From Gloeocapsa sp. PCC 73106 (GTDB lineage Bacteria; Cyanobacteriota; Cyanobacteriia; Cyanobacteriales; Gloeocapsaceae), in the NCBI RefSeq assembly GCF_000332035.1, contig NZ_ALVY01000223.1, positions 1 through 64,000 of the forward strand: a stretch of 64,000 nt of DNA, written 5' to 3'. The position numbers and the translations under genes were made by a program. This document shows positions 7,680 through 17,574 of the stretch, piece by piece (position 1 is the first letter of the stretch; each line of letters starts with the position of its first letter). The notes under the pieces were generated by a model. The model worked only from the letters and a program-made list of their open reading frames with translations, was not told the DNA's origin and did not search any database.

Positions 7680-9756
7680 TATTTAAGCTCCACGATTTAT
7701 TGACCTCGATAATTTCAGTATATTCAAAGACGTTGGCACTTTTTCCCACGAGAGGATAAATTTGATTATCAATCGTAATTGTGTCCTCTTCACAATCTGG
7801 TTTAGAGGAGTGATAAACTAGAACGTATTCTCTACCCAGATAGGGTTGAACTTCCTCTTCCACTTCACCGCGCCATTGAGTTTTAGTCACCATAATCACC
7901 AGTTGATTGGCTAGTTTGGGTATGGATTGAGCCACTTGTCGGCGATAGATTTCATCTAAACTACCAAAGGGCGAATCCATCACCACCGGAAAGGTGCTAC
8001 TATCGGGACCAATTAAATTGTTTTGTTCACTCCAAGTTCTGACTCTATCAATAATACCACCGATAAAAGAGAGGCTCAGAATTTGATTTTCTCCAGTGGA
8101 AGCAGCTACGTTTTGAGCGATACCACAGGTATTTTCCACTAAATTTAGTTCATACCTTTCGTTGAGTCTGGGTATATAGGAAGTAAAAGATATCTGACTA
8201 AAAATCTCTTGAACTTTTTGCTCTAGAGATAGACGGAATTGCTTTTCTAGAAGCTCTTTTACTCGTGATAATCGCTCTATTATTTCTTTTGTTCCTTCGA
8301 TTCTACGCTTAGCTTGAGCTTGTTTTTCTTCTTTGACTTTATGTTTATCTATTTGTTTTTGGTTGGTGTCAATACTTGATTCAATTGTCTTAAGTTGTTG
8401 TTGATCGCCTCCCAATTCCAGGGTCAATTCTTTGATTTTTCTCTCTACTGCATCTAATTTTTCCTGTTGTTGTTTAACGTCTGCTTCGGGATAATTTCTC
8501 AGTTTTTCTTTGAGGTTATCTAACTTAGTTTCGTTTTCTGCTAATTGCTCTCGTAAGTTATTTACTTTAGCTTTGTTTGTGTCAAATCTTTGCCAAAATA
8601 CCGAGAGGGATTCCTCAACGTCATTTACTTTTGCTTCTAAACGTATAGCTGTTTCTTCGATTTCGGCGCTTCCTGCTTTATTAGTCCAAGCTTCTACCGC
8701 TTGATAAGCTTCTGTTTCTTTTACTAATTCTCGACCACAAATACATTCTTGCTGTTCTAAAAGTTGTTCTACAAATTGTTGTTTAATACCGCTGGGTAGT
8801 TGACCTTTTTCTCTCATTTTTGCTAAACAATTTTGAAATTGAGCAAAAGTTTCTGATAAAAAAATAGTATAAGCTTGAGTCGAAAGCTGATTTTTTATCT
8901 GTAGGTTAACTTGCTGTAATTCTTGTCTTACTTTTTTTTCTTCTGCTTCTAATTCTATTTTGCTTTTTTGCATTTGTTTAGCGCCATTTAATCCTAAAAG
9001 CTCTTGATTAATAACTTCTTTTTCTCTCTCGTATCGCTCTATTTCTAACCGACTTTTATCAATTTTATTTAAAAGAATTTCTTGTTGTTTTTCTGATTTA
9101 TGCTGCTCTTCTAAAATCTTTTTAATCTGACTATCACCGATTAGAGTTAATTCTTCTTGAAGAGTTTTTTTAGCTTTTTTGACGTGTTCGATCGCTCTAT
9201 CTAAAACTTTGATTCCGATTAATTCTTTAGTATCTTCCGCTAAATTAGTTTTTTGTTCACTACGAGAGATATGCTCTATATGTTCCCCATCAAAAAAGAA
9301 ATAATGGTGTAAACTCTGAGGTAAAATTTGCTCAATAACATCTTCTGGTTTTTCCGTGGGAGGATTCCAACGCCCATCGTCTCCAATCACATGCATATAT
9401 AAGTTAATATTGCCGTACTCAATTACATTATTTTTGTTAAAATAAGCGTAAAATTTTCTCTGAACTTGGTATTTTTTACTATCATGTTCAAATTCTAAAG
9501 TTCCCGAACATTCTACGGAGGCATTAAAATCATTTTGTTTAAGAGCGCGCTTATTAACTAATACATTAGGTGACGCAAAAGCCGGGGTGAACTTTTCGTA
9601 CAGTATCCAAGTAAAAGCATTAAGCAAAGTAGTTTTACCCGCACCATTATTGCCGTGAATTACTGTAGTGTTGCGTTCACCAGATGCAAAATAAATTACA
9701 GGGGTTTTACCGTAAAATTGACGAAAATTACAGAGTTGTAGGGAAAAAATTTTCAT
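7663..9756 (-). CDS. DndD-like SMC/Rad50-type ATPase
   Basis: A 697-aa ATPase. The N-terminus KIFSLQLCNFRQFYGKTPV with Walker A GNNGAGKT (35-42) and FFFDGEHIEHIS (about 153-164) is typical of DndD, the ATPase of DNA phosphorothioation systems. Two long coiled coils (about 185-295 and 365-490) surround a zinc-hook-like CICGREL (338-344). The C-terminal half carries an ABC signature (STGENQILSLSF) and Walker B (VVMDSPFGSLDE). No dndB, dndC, dndE or cysteine desulfurase is present, so this is a lone DndD-like protein, not a phosphorothioation operon. Its ATG directly abuts the stop of a 70-aa gene (TAAATG). A DNA repair or defence role is plausible but unproven. Confidence 0.85.
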   Translation of the reverse strand: MKIFSLQLCNFRQFYGKTPVIYFASGERNTTVIHGNNGAGKTTLLNAFTWILYEKFTPAFASPNVLVNKRALKQNDFNASVECSGTLEFEHDSKKYQVQRKFYAYFNKNNVIEYGNINLYMHVIGDDGRWNPPTEKPEDVIEQILPQSLHHYFFFDGEHIEHISRSEQKTNLAEDTKELIGIKVLDRAIEHVKKAKKTLQEELTLIGDSQIKKILEEQHKSEKQQEILLNKIDKSRLEIERYEREKEVINQELLGLNGAKQMQKSKIELEAEEKKVRQELQQVNLQIKNQLSTQAYTIFLSETFAQFQNCLAKMREKGQLPSGIKQQFVEQLLEQQECICGRELVKETEAYQAVEAWTNKAGSAEIEETAIRLEAKVNDVEESLSVFWQRFDTNKAKVNNLREQLAENETKLDNLKEKLRNYPEADVKQQQEKLDAVERKIKELTLELGGDQQQLKTIESSIDTNQKQIDKHKVKEEKQAQAKRRIEGTKEIIERLSRVKELLEKQFRLSLEQKVQEIFSQISFTSYIPRLNERYELNLVENTCGIAQNVAASTGENQILSLSFIGGIIDRVRTWSEQNNLIGPDSSTFPVVMDSPFGSLDEIYRRQVAQSIPKLANQLVIMVTKTQWRGEVEEEVQPYLGREYVLVYHSSKPDCEEDTITIDNQIYPLVGKSANVFEYTEIIEVNKSWSLNNVVRT

Positions 9757-9969
9757 TTATTGAATGCCATCTTTGATAACTTTTAAGATATCATCGTTAA
9801 TATTCCTGGTCTTTCTTTGGGATAACTTATCTTTTTCGAGTTTTAAAATTCGCTCAATAATCTTGCGGATTTCCGGAGAAGCGCTCTTTATGGGTTCTTG
9901 GAGATCATCTAGGTGAGACTGGGGTAACATAGGAGTATAAGTAAGTTTAATTATATCCATAATAATCAA
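9757..9969 (-). CDS. Small partner of the DndD-like ATPase, unknown function
   Basis: A 70-aa charged protein with LPQSHLDDLQEPIKSASPEI, a basic helix (RKIIERILKLEKDKLSQRKT), then NINDDILKVIKDGIQ. There is no recognised domain. The stop codon is immediately followed by the ATG of the DndD-like gene with no spacer, so the two must be co-translated. An internal ATG at 9960 is an alternative start (MDIIKLTY). A regulatory or loading subunit for the ATPase is the natural guess from position only. Confidence 0.65.
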   Translation of the reverse strand: MIIMDIIKLTYTPMLPQSHLDDLQEPIKSASPEIRKIIERILKLEKDKLSQRKTRNINDDILKVIKDGIQ

Positions 9970-10088
9970 AGATTACAAAATCGAGACAAATATGACGAAA
10001 TATAAAGATAACTTGCCTAACTCGCAAAAATATGTTAGAGAAAACAAATAGTCTTGTACCTAAATCTGTTCTGGTTTATTAATTTCTT

Positions 10089-12671
10089 ATGTCAACTCTG
10101 GTTATAGTCGAGTCTCCCACCAAAGCACGTACAATTCGCAATTATCTACCCCCAGGTTATCAGGTAGAAGCATCGATGGGTCATGTACGAGATCTACCAT
10201 CGGGGGCGAATGAAGTACCGAAAGAGTATAAAGATTACCAGTGGTCGAGTTTAGGAGTCAACGTCAACAATGATTTTGAACCTTTGTACGTTGTACCCAA
10301 ACCCAAGAAAAAAGTAGTGAAACAGCTACAGGATGCGGTAAAGCAAGCCACAGAGATTATCCTAGCTACGGACGAAGATAGAGAGGGTGAAAGCATCAGT
10401 TGGCATTTATTACAGCTACTCAATCCCAAAGTGCCGAGTAAGCGGATGGTATTTCATGAGATTACTAGAGAAGCAATTGAAAAAGCTCTGAAAAACTGTC
10501 GCGAAATCAACTATAATCTGGTGCATGCTCAAGAAACCCGTCGCATTCTCGATCGCCTAGTTGGATATACCCTATCTCCCCTGTTGTGGAAAAAAATAGC
10601 CACAGGTTTATCCGCGGGGAGAGTCCAATCGGTAGCAGTGCGCTTAGTAGTACAAAGAGAGAGAGCGCGTCGGTCATTTCAATCCGGTCAATACTGGGAT
10701 TTAAAAGCGCTATTAACACAAGCAGACAAACAAAGCTTCGAAGCCAAATTAGTGACACTAGACGGGAAAAAACTGGCAATAGGAAGCGATTTTGACCCAG
10801 AGACGGGAAAATTAAGCAAAGGTAAAAAAGTTGTCCTACTCAACGAAGCCGAAGCCAACAGTCTCAAAGCAAGATTAACAGATAAACCCTGGGAAGTAAC
10901 CGAAGTAGAATCCAAACCCTTTACCCGTCACCCAGCACCACCATTTACCACATCGACGTTGCAGCAAGAATCGAATCGCAAACTGGGGATTTCAGCCAGA
11001 GAAACGATGAAAATAGCCCAAAAACTCTATGAGCAGGGCTACATAACCTACATGAGAACCGATTCAGTACATCTGTCAACAGAAGCGATCGCAGCAGCGA
11101 GAACCTGCGTTGAACAGTTATATGGTAAAGAATACCTCAGTTCGGCACCAAAACAATACCAAACCAAAAGCAAAGGCGCTCAAGAAGCCCACGAAGCGAT
11201 TCGTCCCGCGGGAAATCAATTTCGCACCCCCCAAGAGACGGGTTTAGGCGGCTTAGAATTAGCATTGTACCAACTTATATGGATACGTACAGTCGCCTGT
11301 CAAATGGCGCCAGCGCGCTTAACTCAAATTGTGGTCTCTCTTTTAGTAGATAAAGCGGGCTTTAGATCCTCCGGTAAACGCATCGACTTTCCCGGCTTTT
11401 TTCGCGCTTACGTAGAAGGATCTGACGATCCAGAAGCAGCTTTAGACGACCAAGAAGTAATACTTCCCCATCTAGAAGTAGGCGATTCACCCCATTGTCA
11501 ACAACTAGAAGTCTTGGGACACGAAACCCAACCCCCCGCTCGTTACACCGAAGCCTCCCTGGTCAAAACCTTAGAAACCGAGGGAGTTGGTCGCCCCAGT
11601 ACCTACGCCAGTATTATGGGCACGATCGTCGACCGCGGTTATATCCAAATGCGCAACAAAGCCTTAGTACCCACCTTTACTGCTTTTGCCGTAGTAAGTC
11701 TATTAGAGGAGCATTTTCCCGATTTAGTAGACACCAGTTTTACCTCTAAGATGGAACAGACTCTCGATGAAATTGCTTCGGGTAATGCACAGTGGCTTCC
11801 CTATCTAAAACAATTTTATCTAGGAGAAGCTGGCTTAGAAAATCAAGTCAAAGTCAGAGAAAGTCAAATTGACTCCAATCAAGCTAAATCCATAACTCTA
11901 GATAATTTGGCAGTAGCGGTTAAAATCGGTAGATATGGTCCCTATCTAGAATCTAAACAAGGCGAAGAAACGATCACCGCTTCCATTCCCGCAGACTTAA
12001 CCCCATCAGATCTGCATCCTGAACAAATAGCGATGTTACTGCGTCAGAAAACAGAAGGTCCTCAAACCTTGGGAATACACTCAGAAACGGAACAAAATAT
12101 ATACGTCCTAATTGGTTCCTACGGTCCCTATATTCAGCTAGGAGAAACACCAGAAAACCCTAAAACCAAGCCGAAACGAGTCTCTCTACCCAAAGGCATC
12201 AAACTGGAAGATGTTACCCTAGAAATGGCTCATAATTACTTATCTTTACCTCGTACCCTAGGAGAACATCCTGAAACTGGGTGTAAAATTCTAGCTCACT
12301 TAGGGCGTTTTGGTCCCTACGTAGTTCATGATCAAGGCAAAGAAGGTAAAGATTATCGTTCTCTCAAAAAAGAAGACGACCTACTGACGATTAGTTTAGA
12401 ACGAGCTTTGGAATTACTAGCCCAACCTAAAGGTACCAGAGGAGGGAGTCGTGGACCTAAAAAGCCTTTGCGAGAATTGGGGGTTCACCCACAAGATCAA
12501 CAACCAGTCAATATTTACAATGGTCCCTATGGACCCTACGTTAAACACGGTAAAACCAACGCCAAAATTCCTGAAAAGGAAACAGTAGATACATTATCTC
12601 TAGAAACGGCTTTGACTCTGATCGCAGCTAAAGCATCTGAAGGAAAGTCTAAGAAAAAACAAACCCGATAA
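10089..12671 (+). CDS. topA: DNA topoisomerase I
   Basis: A type IA topoisomerase that relaxes negative supercoils. At 860 aa it has an N-terminal TOPRIM domain (STLVIVESPTKARTI; acidic DEDREGE), the catalytic tyrosine in YITYMRTDSVHLS (Tyr321), GRVQSVAVRLV and the EGVGRPSTYASI motif. In place of zinc fingers the C-terminus has four glycine/tyrosine repeats (GRYGPYL, GSYGPYI, GRFGPYV, GPYGPYV), as in many cyanobacterial enzymes. fbp follows 13 bp later in the same direction and may share the transcript. Confidence 0.97.
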   Translation: MSTLVIVESPTKARTIRNYLPPGYQVEASMGHVRDLPSGANEVPKEYKDYQWSSLGVNVNNDFEPLYVVPKPKKKVVKQLQDAVKQATEIILATDEDREGESISWHLLQLLNPKVPSKRMVFHEITREAIEKALKNCREINYNLVHAQETRRILDRLVGYTLSPLLWKKIATGLSAGRVQSVAVRLVVQRERARRSFQSGQYWDLKALLTQADKQSFEAKLVTLDGKKLAIGSDFDPETGKLSKGKKVVLLNEAEANSLKARLTDKPWEVTEVESKPFTRHPAPPFTTSTLQQESNRKLGISARETMKIAQKLYEQGYITYMRTDSVHLSTEAIAAARTCVEQLYGKEYLSSAPKQYQTKSKGAQEAHEAIRPAGNQFRTPQETGLGGLELALYQLIWIRTVACQMAPARLTQIVVSLLVDKAGFRSSGKRIDFPGFFRAYVEGSDDPEAALDDQEVILPHLEVGDSPHCQQLEVLGHETQPPARYTEASLVKTLETEGVGRPSTYASIMGTIVDRGYIQMRNKALVPTFTAFAVVSLLEEHFPDLVDTSFTSKMEQTLDEIASGNAQWLPYLKQFYLGEAGLENQVKVRESQIDSNQAKSITLDNLAVAVKIGRYGPYLESKQGEETITASIPADLTPSDLHPEQIAMLLRQKTEGPQTLGIHSETEQNIYVLIGSYGPYIQLGETPENPKTKPKRVSLPKGIKLEDVTLEMAHNYLSLPRTLGEHPETGCKILAHLGRFGPYVVHDQGKEGKDYRSLKKEDDLLTISLERALELLAQPKGTRGGSRGPKKPLRELGVHPQDQQPVNIYNGPYGPYVKHGKTNAKIPEKETVDTLSLETALTLIAAKASEGKSKKKQTR

Positions 12672-12684
12672 TTTAGGTTGAATC

Positions 12685-13719
12685 ATGGTTAACACCCAAA
12701 AAATAATTACTCCAGAACAAAATCTTGATCGCGACTGCACCACTCTATCACGTCACGTGCTACAGCAGTTACAGAGCTTTTCACCCGACGCACAAGATTT
12801 AAGCGCCCTGATGAATCGTATCGCTTTAGCAGGAAAATTAATCGCTCGTCGTCTCAGTCGCGCGGGCTTAATGGAGGGAGTACTGGGCTTTACTGGAGAG
12901 ATAAACGTACAGGGAGAATGGGTCAAAAAATTAGATGTTTTCGCTAACGAGGTATTTATTTCCGTATTCGAGCAAAGTGGTTTAGTTTGTCGTCTGGCTT
13001 CGGAGGAGATGGAAAACCCCTACTATATACCAGAAAATTGCCCCATTGGACGTTATACACTCCTATACGACCCCATCGATGGCTCTAGTAATGTTGATAT
13101 CAATCTCAACGTTGGGTCTATTTTTGCTATACGTCAACAACAGGGAGAGGATCTCGATGGAGAAGCGAAAGATTTGCTACAAGATGGTTATCAACAGATC
13201 GCCGCGGGTTATATCTTATACGGTCCCTCCACTGTCCTAGTTTACTCTCTGGGAAGGGGTGTTCACTCTTTTATCCTAGATCCGAGTTTAGGTGAATTTA
13301 TTCTCGCTCAAGAAAATATTAGAATTCCCGAACAAGGGTCGGTTTATAGCGTCAATGAAGGCAATTTTTGGCAGTGGGATGAATCCATCAGAGAATACGT
13401 GCGTTATGTTCACTCCCAAGATCGCTATACTGCTCGTTACAGCGGTGCTTTAGTAGGAGATATCCATCGTATTTTAATGCAAGGGGGTGTCTTTCTCTAT
13501 CCTGGTACTAAGAAACAACCTAACGGTAAAATAAGGGTACTCTACGAGTCCGCACCATTGGCGTTTTTGGTCGAACAAGCGGGGGGTAAAACTAGTACGG
13601 GTACCCAAAATCTCCTCGAAGTGATTCCCGAGCAACTCCACGCCAGAACACCCCTAATTATTGGTAGTAAAATAGACGTAGAATTGGCTGAGTCTTTTAT
13701 CAAAAAAGAATTATGCTAG
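12685..13719 (+). CDS. fbp: Class I fructose-1,6-bisphosphatase
   Basis: A 344-aa class I FBPase of gluconeogenesis and carbon storage. It has [18 protein letters not shown], the metal-binding [13 protein letters not shown] motif, the substrate-binding region [18 protein letters not shown] and a conserved C-terminal [16 protein letters not shown]. It coexists with the GlpX-type enzyme at 3634, the usual cyanobacterial arrangement in which GlpX serves the Calvin cycle. The gene ends 7 bp inside comM, so it likely forms an operon topA-fbp-comM. Confidence 0.95.
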   Translation: MVNTQKIITPEQNLDRDCTTLSRHVLQQLQSFSPDAQDLSALMNRIALAGKLIARRLSRAGLMEGVLGFTGEINVQGEWVKKLDVFANEVFISVFEQSGLVCRLASEEMENPYYIPENCPIGRYTLLYDPIDGSSNVDINLNVGSIFAIRQQQGEDLDGEAKDLLQDGYQQIAAGYILYGPSTVLVYSLGRGVHSFILDPSLGEFILAQENIRIPEQGSVYSVNEGNFWQWDESIREYVRYVHSQDRYTARYSGALVGDIHRILMQGGVFLYPGTKKQPNGKIRVLYESAPLAFLVEQAGGKTSTGTQNLLEVIPEQLHARTPLIIGSKIDVELAESFIKKELC

Positions 13720-15242
13720 CTAGGGTTTGGAGCGCTTCTATCGTGGGTATCAACGCCGTGAAAGTAGGGGTAGAGATAGATGTATCCGGAGGACTCCCTA
13801 AGGTAGTGGTTGTGGGTTTACCCGATGTGGCGGTACAAGAATCCAGGGAAAGGGTCAAATCGGCTTTGAAAAATGCTGGTTTCGGATTTCCTATACGTAA
13901 TATCGTGATCAATCTTACCCCAGCAGATTTGCGTAAGGAAGGACCAAGCTTTGATTTACCTATTAGCGTGGGGATTCTAGCGGCTTCAGAACAGGTAGAT
14001 CCTACTTTCTTGGGAGATTATCTGTTTCTGGGAGAAGTGTCTCTCGATGGCAGTTTAAGAGCGATCGCGGGAGTACTTCCTATAGCTGCAGCTGCGGCTA
14101 GTTTGGGAATCAGCGCTCTAATTGTTCCCGCAGATAACGCTCAAGAAGCGGCGATCGTTCAAGATATCGACGTGTATGGGTTCAAACATCTAGCGGAAGT
14201 TGCTCATTTCCTCAATCAACCCGAAGCTTATCAGCCCGTTAGCTGCGACTTGGCAGAGATTTTAGCTCAAACTCCCGCTTTTACAGCGGATCTCAATGAC
14301 GTTAAGGGACAAATTCACGCCCGTCGCGCTTTAGAAATAGCCGCCGCAGGTGGACATAATCTTATCTTTGTGGGCCCTCCGGGTGCGGGTAAAACTATGT
14401 TAGCTAGGCGTCTACCGGGTATTTTACCTCCCTTGAGTTTTGCTGAAGCTTTGGAAGTCTCACAGATTCACTCGGTGGCGGGTTTCCTCAAGGAAAAGGG
14501 TACTTTAATTAAACAAAGACCTTTCCGTAGTCCCCATCATTCGGCTTCTGGTCCCTCTTTGGTTGGGGGTGGCAGTTTTCCTCGTCCTGGTGAAATATCT
14601 TTGGCACATAGGGGTATCTTATTCTTGGACGAACTTACGGAGTTTAAGCGTAATGTTTTAGAATTCCTGCGTCAACCCCTAGAAGATGGTTATGTTACTA
14701 TTTCTCGTACTCGTCAGTCTGTCATTTTTCCCGCTCAATTTACTTTGGTAGCGAGCACTAATCCCTGTCCCTGTGGTTATTTTGGCGATCCGATTCAACC
14801 CTGTAGCTGTTCACCTCGTCAAAGAGAACAGTATTGGGCGAGATTATCGGGTCCTTTAATGGATCGCATCGATTTACACGTGGTGGTTAATCGTCTTAAA
14901 CCGGAAGAAATAACGGGTCAAACTACGGGGGAAGATTCCGAGACGGTGCGTAAAAGAGTGATTCAAGCCCGGGCGATCGCTTTAGAACGTTTTGAAAATA
15001 ACACCAAGATCAGCTGTAATGCTGAAATGACCGCTTCTGATCTACGTAAGTTCTGTAAACTGGACGAACAGACTCGCAATATCTTAACTGGGGCGATTAC
15101 TAAATTGGGCTTGTCTGCAAGAGCGAGCGATCGCATTCTCAAAGTCGCCCGCACCATCGCAGATTTAGCCGCAGCTGCAGTGATTCAATCTCAACACGTA
15201 GCCGAAGCGATTCAGTACAGAACTATCGATAGAATTAAATGA
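13713..15242 (+). CDS. comM: YifB/ComM-family AAA+ ATPase (Mg-chelatase-like)
   Basis: A 509-aa protein with an N-terminal ChlI/Lon-protease-like domain ([38 protein letters not shown]), then an AAA+ module with Walker [18 protein letters not shown], Walker [11 protein letters not shown] and sensor [15 protein letters not shown] carrying clustered cysteines, and a C-terminal helical lid. ComM is a hexameric helicase that aids branch migration during natural transformation in Gram-negative bacteria; a similar role here is inference. The start overlaps the fbp stop by 7 bp. Confidence 0.93.
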   Translation: MLARVWSASIVGINAVKVGVEIDVSGGLPKVVVVGLPDVAVQESRERVKSALKNAGFGFPIRNIVINLTPADLRKEGPSFDLPISVGILAASEQVDPTFLGDYLFLGEVSLDGSLRAIAGVLPIAAAAASLGISALIVPADNAQEAAIVQDIDVYGFKHLAEVAHFLNQPEAYQPVSCDLAEILAQTPAFTADLNDVKGQIHARRALEIAAAGGHNLIFVGPPGAGKTMLARRLPGILPPLSFAEALEVSQIHSVAGFLKEKGTLIKQRPFRSPHHSASGPSLVGGGSFPRPGEISLAHRGILFLDELTEFKRNVLEFLRQPLEDGYVTISRTRQSVIFPAQFTLVASTNPCPCGYFGDPIQPCSCSPRQREQYWARLSGPLMDRIDLHVVVNRLKPEEITGQTTGEDSETVRKRVIQARAIALERFENNTKISCNAEMTASDLRKFCKLDEQTRNILTGAITKLGLSARASDRILKVARTIADLAAAAVIQSQHVAEAIQYRTIDRIK

Positions 15243-15289
15243 TTTGTATAATCAGGCGATCGCCCCTTTGGTTAATGGAAGAAACCATC

Positions 15290-15514
15290 ATGAAAATTAG
15301 CCCTAACGGACAAATCACCATTCCCCTTGACATTCAAGAACAGCTTGGATTGTTACCCGGTACAGAAATCCAGCTTGAAGTAATTGGAGATACCCTGCAA
15401 ATTCGCAAACCTAGAACTTCTAGTCGGGGAAGACAATTGATTGCCTCTATCCGTGGTAAAGCAACTAGCCATTTGACGACCAACGATATTATGCAAGTGA
15501 CCCGTGATTCGTGA
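15290..15514 (+). CDS. AbrB/MazE-type antitoxin
   Basis: A 74-aa SpoVT-AbrB fold protein: MKISPNGQITIPLDIQEQLG, LLPGTEIQLEVIGDTLQIRK, then a tail for toxin binding (RQLIASIRGKATSHLTTNDI). The ATG at 15290 is chosen because it opens the canonical swapped-hairpin motif and has GGAAG about 10 nt upstream; an ATG at 15275 would add five residues. Its stop overlaps the toxin start by 4 bp (GTGA). Family antitoxins bind their own promoter with the PIN partner. Confidence 0.85.
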   Translation: MKISPNGQITIPLDIQEQLGLLPGTEIQLEVIGDTLQIRKPRTSSRGRQLIASIRGKATSHLTTNDIMQVTRDS

Positions 15515-15915
15515 CCGAGATTTTGGTGGATAGCAACGTAATTCTTGATGTTCTAACCGAAGACCCGCAATGGTTTGAGTGGTCGGCTCAAATGCTAACA
15601 CACTATGCAGACCAAGGAGATTTAGTGATTAACCCAATTATTTACGCAGAAATATCAATCGGATTTAACCAATCTGAAGAACTAGAAACAGCCCTACTAG
15701 AAAACTTCTTTCGCCGGGATCCTTTACCCTATGCAGCAGCCTTTTTAGCAGGACAAAGCTTTTTAGAATATCGTCGTCGTGGAGGTTCGCGACGTTCTCC
15801 CTTGCCCGATTTCTACATCGGTGCTCACGCTGCCGTTGCGGCTATGCCCTTATTGACGCGAGATGTCAACCGTTACCGAAGTTACTTCCCTTCAATTTCA
15901 CTGATTACGCCATAG
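15511..15915 (+). CDS. PIN-domain toxin (VapC-like)
   Basis: A 134-aa PIN-domain ribonuclease. The acidic active-site pattern is visible: LVDSNVILDVLTEDP (first Asp), INPIIYAEISIGF (Glu), RRSPLPDFYIGAHA (Asp) and LLTRDVNRYRSYFP (last Asp). VapC-family toxins cleave tRNA or rRNA. The start is GTG 15511 overlapping the antitoxin stop. Antitoxin-first order and coupling are typical of type II pairs. All catalytic residues appear intact. Confidence 0.88.
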   Translation: MTEILVDSNVILDVLTEDPQWFEWSAQMLTHYADQGDLVINPIIYAEISIGFNQSEELETALLENFFRRDPLPYAAAFLAGQSFLEYRRRGGSRRSPLPDFYIGAHAAVAAMPLLTRDVNRYRSYFPSISLITP

Positions 15916-15950
15916 TAAGTAGGATAAGAAGGGGAAAGGAGGATCCTTTT

Positions 15951-17297
15951 TCATAATTCTTGAAGTTTTTTCTCGGCTGACGCTAAAAGAGATTGAGCTT
16001 GTGGGTAAACTGTGCTTTGTGGTTGTACTTTATTTAACTCATTAATAATACTATGTAACTGACTTCTAACGCGATTGTAGTCTTTCTCTTGAGGCTGTGA
16101 AGGAAAAGACGCTAATAAACTTTCGGTTTCCCTTTGGGCGGTTTCGAAAGCTTCCAGTGATGCTCGTTCATTTTGTAACCCTATTTGCACTTGACCTAAA
16201 TTTACCCGATAATTGGCTAAAAGAGTTTGCGCTTCTAAATAACCTGGGTCCTCTAAAGGAACTTGCTCTAAACGGCTAATCGCTTGTTGCCAAAGACTTT
16301 CACATTGTTGCCATTGGGTCACAGCTAAGGGAGTTTGACTACAACTTGTACTCGCCGCATGACTAAACTGTTGCGCCGCACCAATGAGAATATTACTACG
16401 ACTAGCCCCCGCTTCTGTCCCAGAAATTTGTTGAAAATCCCTTTGATACGCTATTAGTTTGGTTTTGGCTTGTTTTCCAGCAAAGGTACTAGAAGGGAGT
16501 TGGGTTAATTGATCGATCGCTTGTTGCCAGTTATTTAGGGCTGTTTGTTTTTCACTATTGGTGGTAGCTTGTTGATATTGTTGGTGAGCTTGGGTTAATT
16601 TGGTTTCGGCTTCTTGGAATTGTTGATCAGCATTTGTTTCTTGAAACACTTTAGCTTCCATTCTGCCAACACTAGCTCTAGCGGCTTTATACTCATCAAA
16701 GGTAAAACGCCAACCAAAATTCCATAGACTACCAATTGCTACAGGTTCATAACCCAAAAACCACACAGGTAAAGCATCGAGATTTTTTTGTGCAGCTTGA
16801 ACTTTTGCCGCACCTAACTCAATATCTGCGTAACTTGTAGCTTGATTGATTAATTGATCTGCTTGTTCCACATGAGCGATCGCTTCTCGATAATTGCGAT
16901 CCATACTAATATAACTCGGTAACAGTATAATTGGCGCTACTTTAGCTACAGGTCGTCTAATCATAGGATAGGGTAAATTAAGCACCCAAATTAACCCCGC
17001 CAAACCACCAACACCCACTACTCCCACTCCCAACCAAGGTAATATGCTTAAAGGAGAAGAACCTTGGTTAACCTTTGCTGCTTTTTTGAGAATCTTATCA
17101 GGAAAATTGGGTAACATATCCTTAATTTGCTCAGATAGTTCCTCATAACCCGCCGGTTTTCCCTGTTGTTTGCGTAATCTCTCTAAGCGTTGCTGCACAA
17201 TTTCTCCCTGTATTGTTCCTAAAACCGGATCATTGGCGATCGCTTTTTTGATTTCTTGATTGAGTATTTGCCAAGCTTGCTGATTGAGTCGATACAT
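15951..17297 (-). CDS. Conserved hypothetical, single-pass membrane protein with coiled coils
   Basis: A 448-aa protein with a cytoplasmic N-terminal segment of about 85 residues (MYRLNQQAWQILNQEIKKAI), one transmembrane helix (ILPWLGVGVVGVGGLAGLIW, about 85-105), and a long glutamine-rich helical domain with repeated A/Q/L heptads, resembling the tetratricopeptide-like helical hairpins of cyanobacterial hypothetical proteins. There is no catalytic motif and I do not recognise a named family. It is convergent with the toxin pair (35-bp gap). An envelope scaffold role is possible only by topology. Confidence 0.75.
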   Translation of the reverse strand: MYRLNQQAWQILNQEIKKAIANDPVLGTIQGEIVQQRLERLRKQQGKPAGYEELSEQIKDMLPNFPDKILKKAAKVNQGSSPLSILPWLGVGVVGVGGLAGLIWVLNLPYPMIRRPVAKVAPIILLPSYISMDRNYREAIAHVEQADQLINQATSYADIELGAAKVQAAQKNLDALPVWFLGYEPVAIGSLWNFGWRFTFDEYKAARASVGRMEAKVFQETNADQQFQEAETKLTQAHQQYQQATTNSEKQTALNNWQQAIDQLTQLPSSTFAGKQAKTKLIAYQRDFQQISGTEAGASRSNILIGAAQQFSHAASTSCSQTPLAVTQWQQCESLWQQAISRLEQVPLEDPGYLEAQTLLANYRVNLGQVQIGLQNERASLEAFETAQRETESLLASFPSQPQEKDYNRVRSQLHSIINELNKVQPQSTVYPQAQSLLASAEKKLQEL

Positions 17298-17375
17298 AAG
17301 TTTAGTTATGGTAGAGATATATCATTAAAGTATTCCCAAAATTAACCAAGTATTATACACTTTCATCTAATTGAG

Positions 17376-17436
17376 ACTTGTAGCTCATCTTGAAATAGTC
17401 TACAAGTACTTAAAAAATCTACACAAAAGTATACTT
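17376..17436. promoter_or_regulatory. Clustered palindromes upstream of the RelE-helicase gene
   Basis: In the 277-bp gap before the RelE-helicase gene there is an inverted repeat ACTTGTAG (17376-17383) / CTACAAGT (17400-17407). It overlaps the palindrome AAGTACTT (17404-17411), and AAGTATACTT follows at 17427-17436. Repeated AAGTA..CTT dyads are the kind of site autoregulating toxin operons use. This is only a candidate operator. The rest of the gap is AT-rich with no gene. Confidence 0.3.
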
Positions 17437-17574
17437 AAGATTGAGTTAAAATTATTTACATCCCATATCTTACTACAGAAAAAGACGACCTACACAATAA
17501 AGTGCTACTTTTTAACAAGTTATGGTAGACTAGAAAAAATGGCTATCTTTTAAAAGTATATAAATCAGCTAAAA

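Noticed and set aside
7663-9756. Complete phosphorothioation (dnd) operon
   Set aside because: Only the DndD-like gene is present; neighbours are sipA and topA.
11495-11749. Small plus-strand gene within topA
   Set aside because: A shadow frame of topA; no independent support.
10919-12671. Missing zinc fingers in topoisomerase I as a truncation
   Set aside because: Cyanobacterial TopA commonly has GxxGPY repeats in place of zinc fingers; length is normal.
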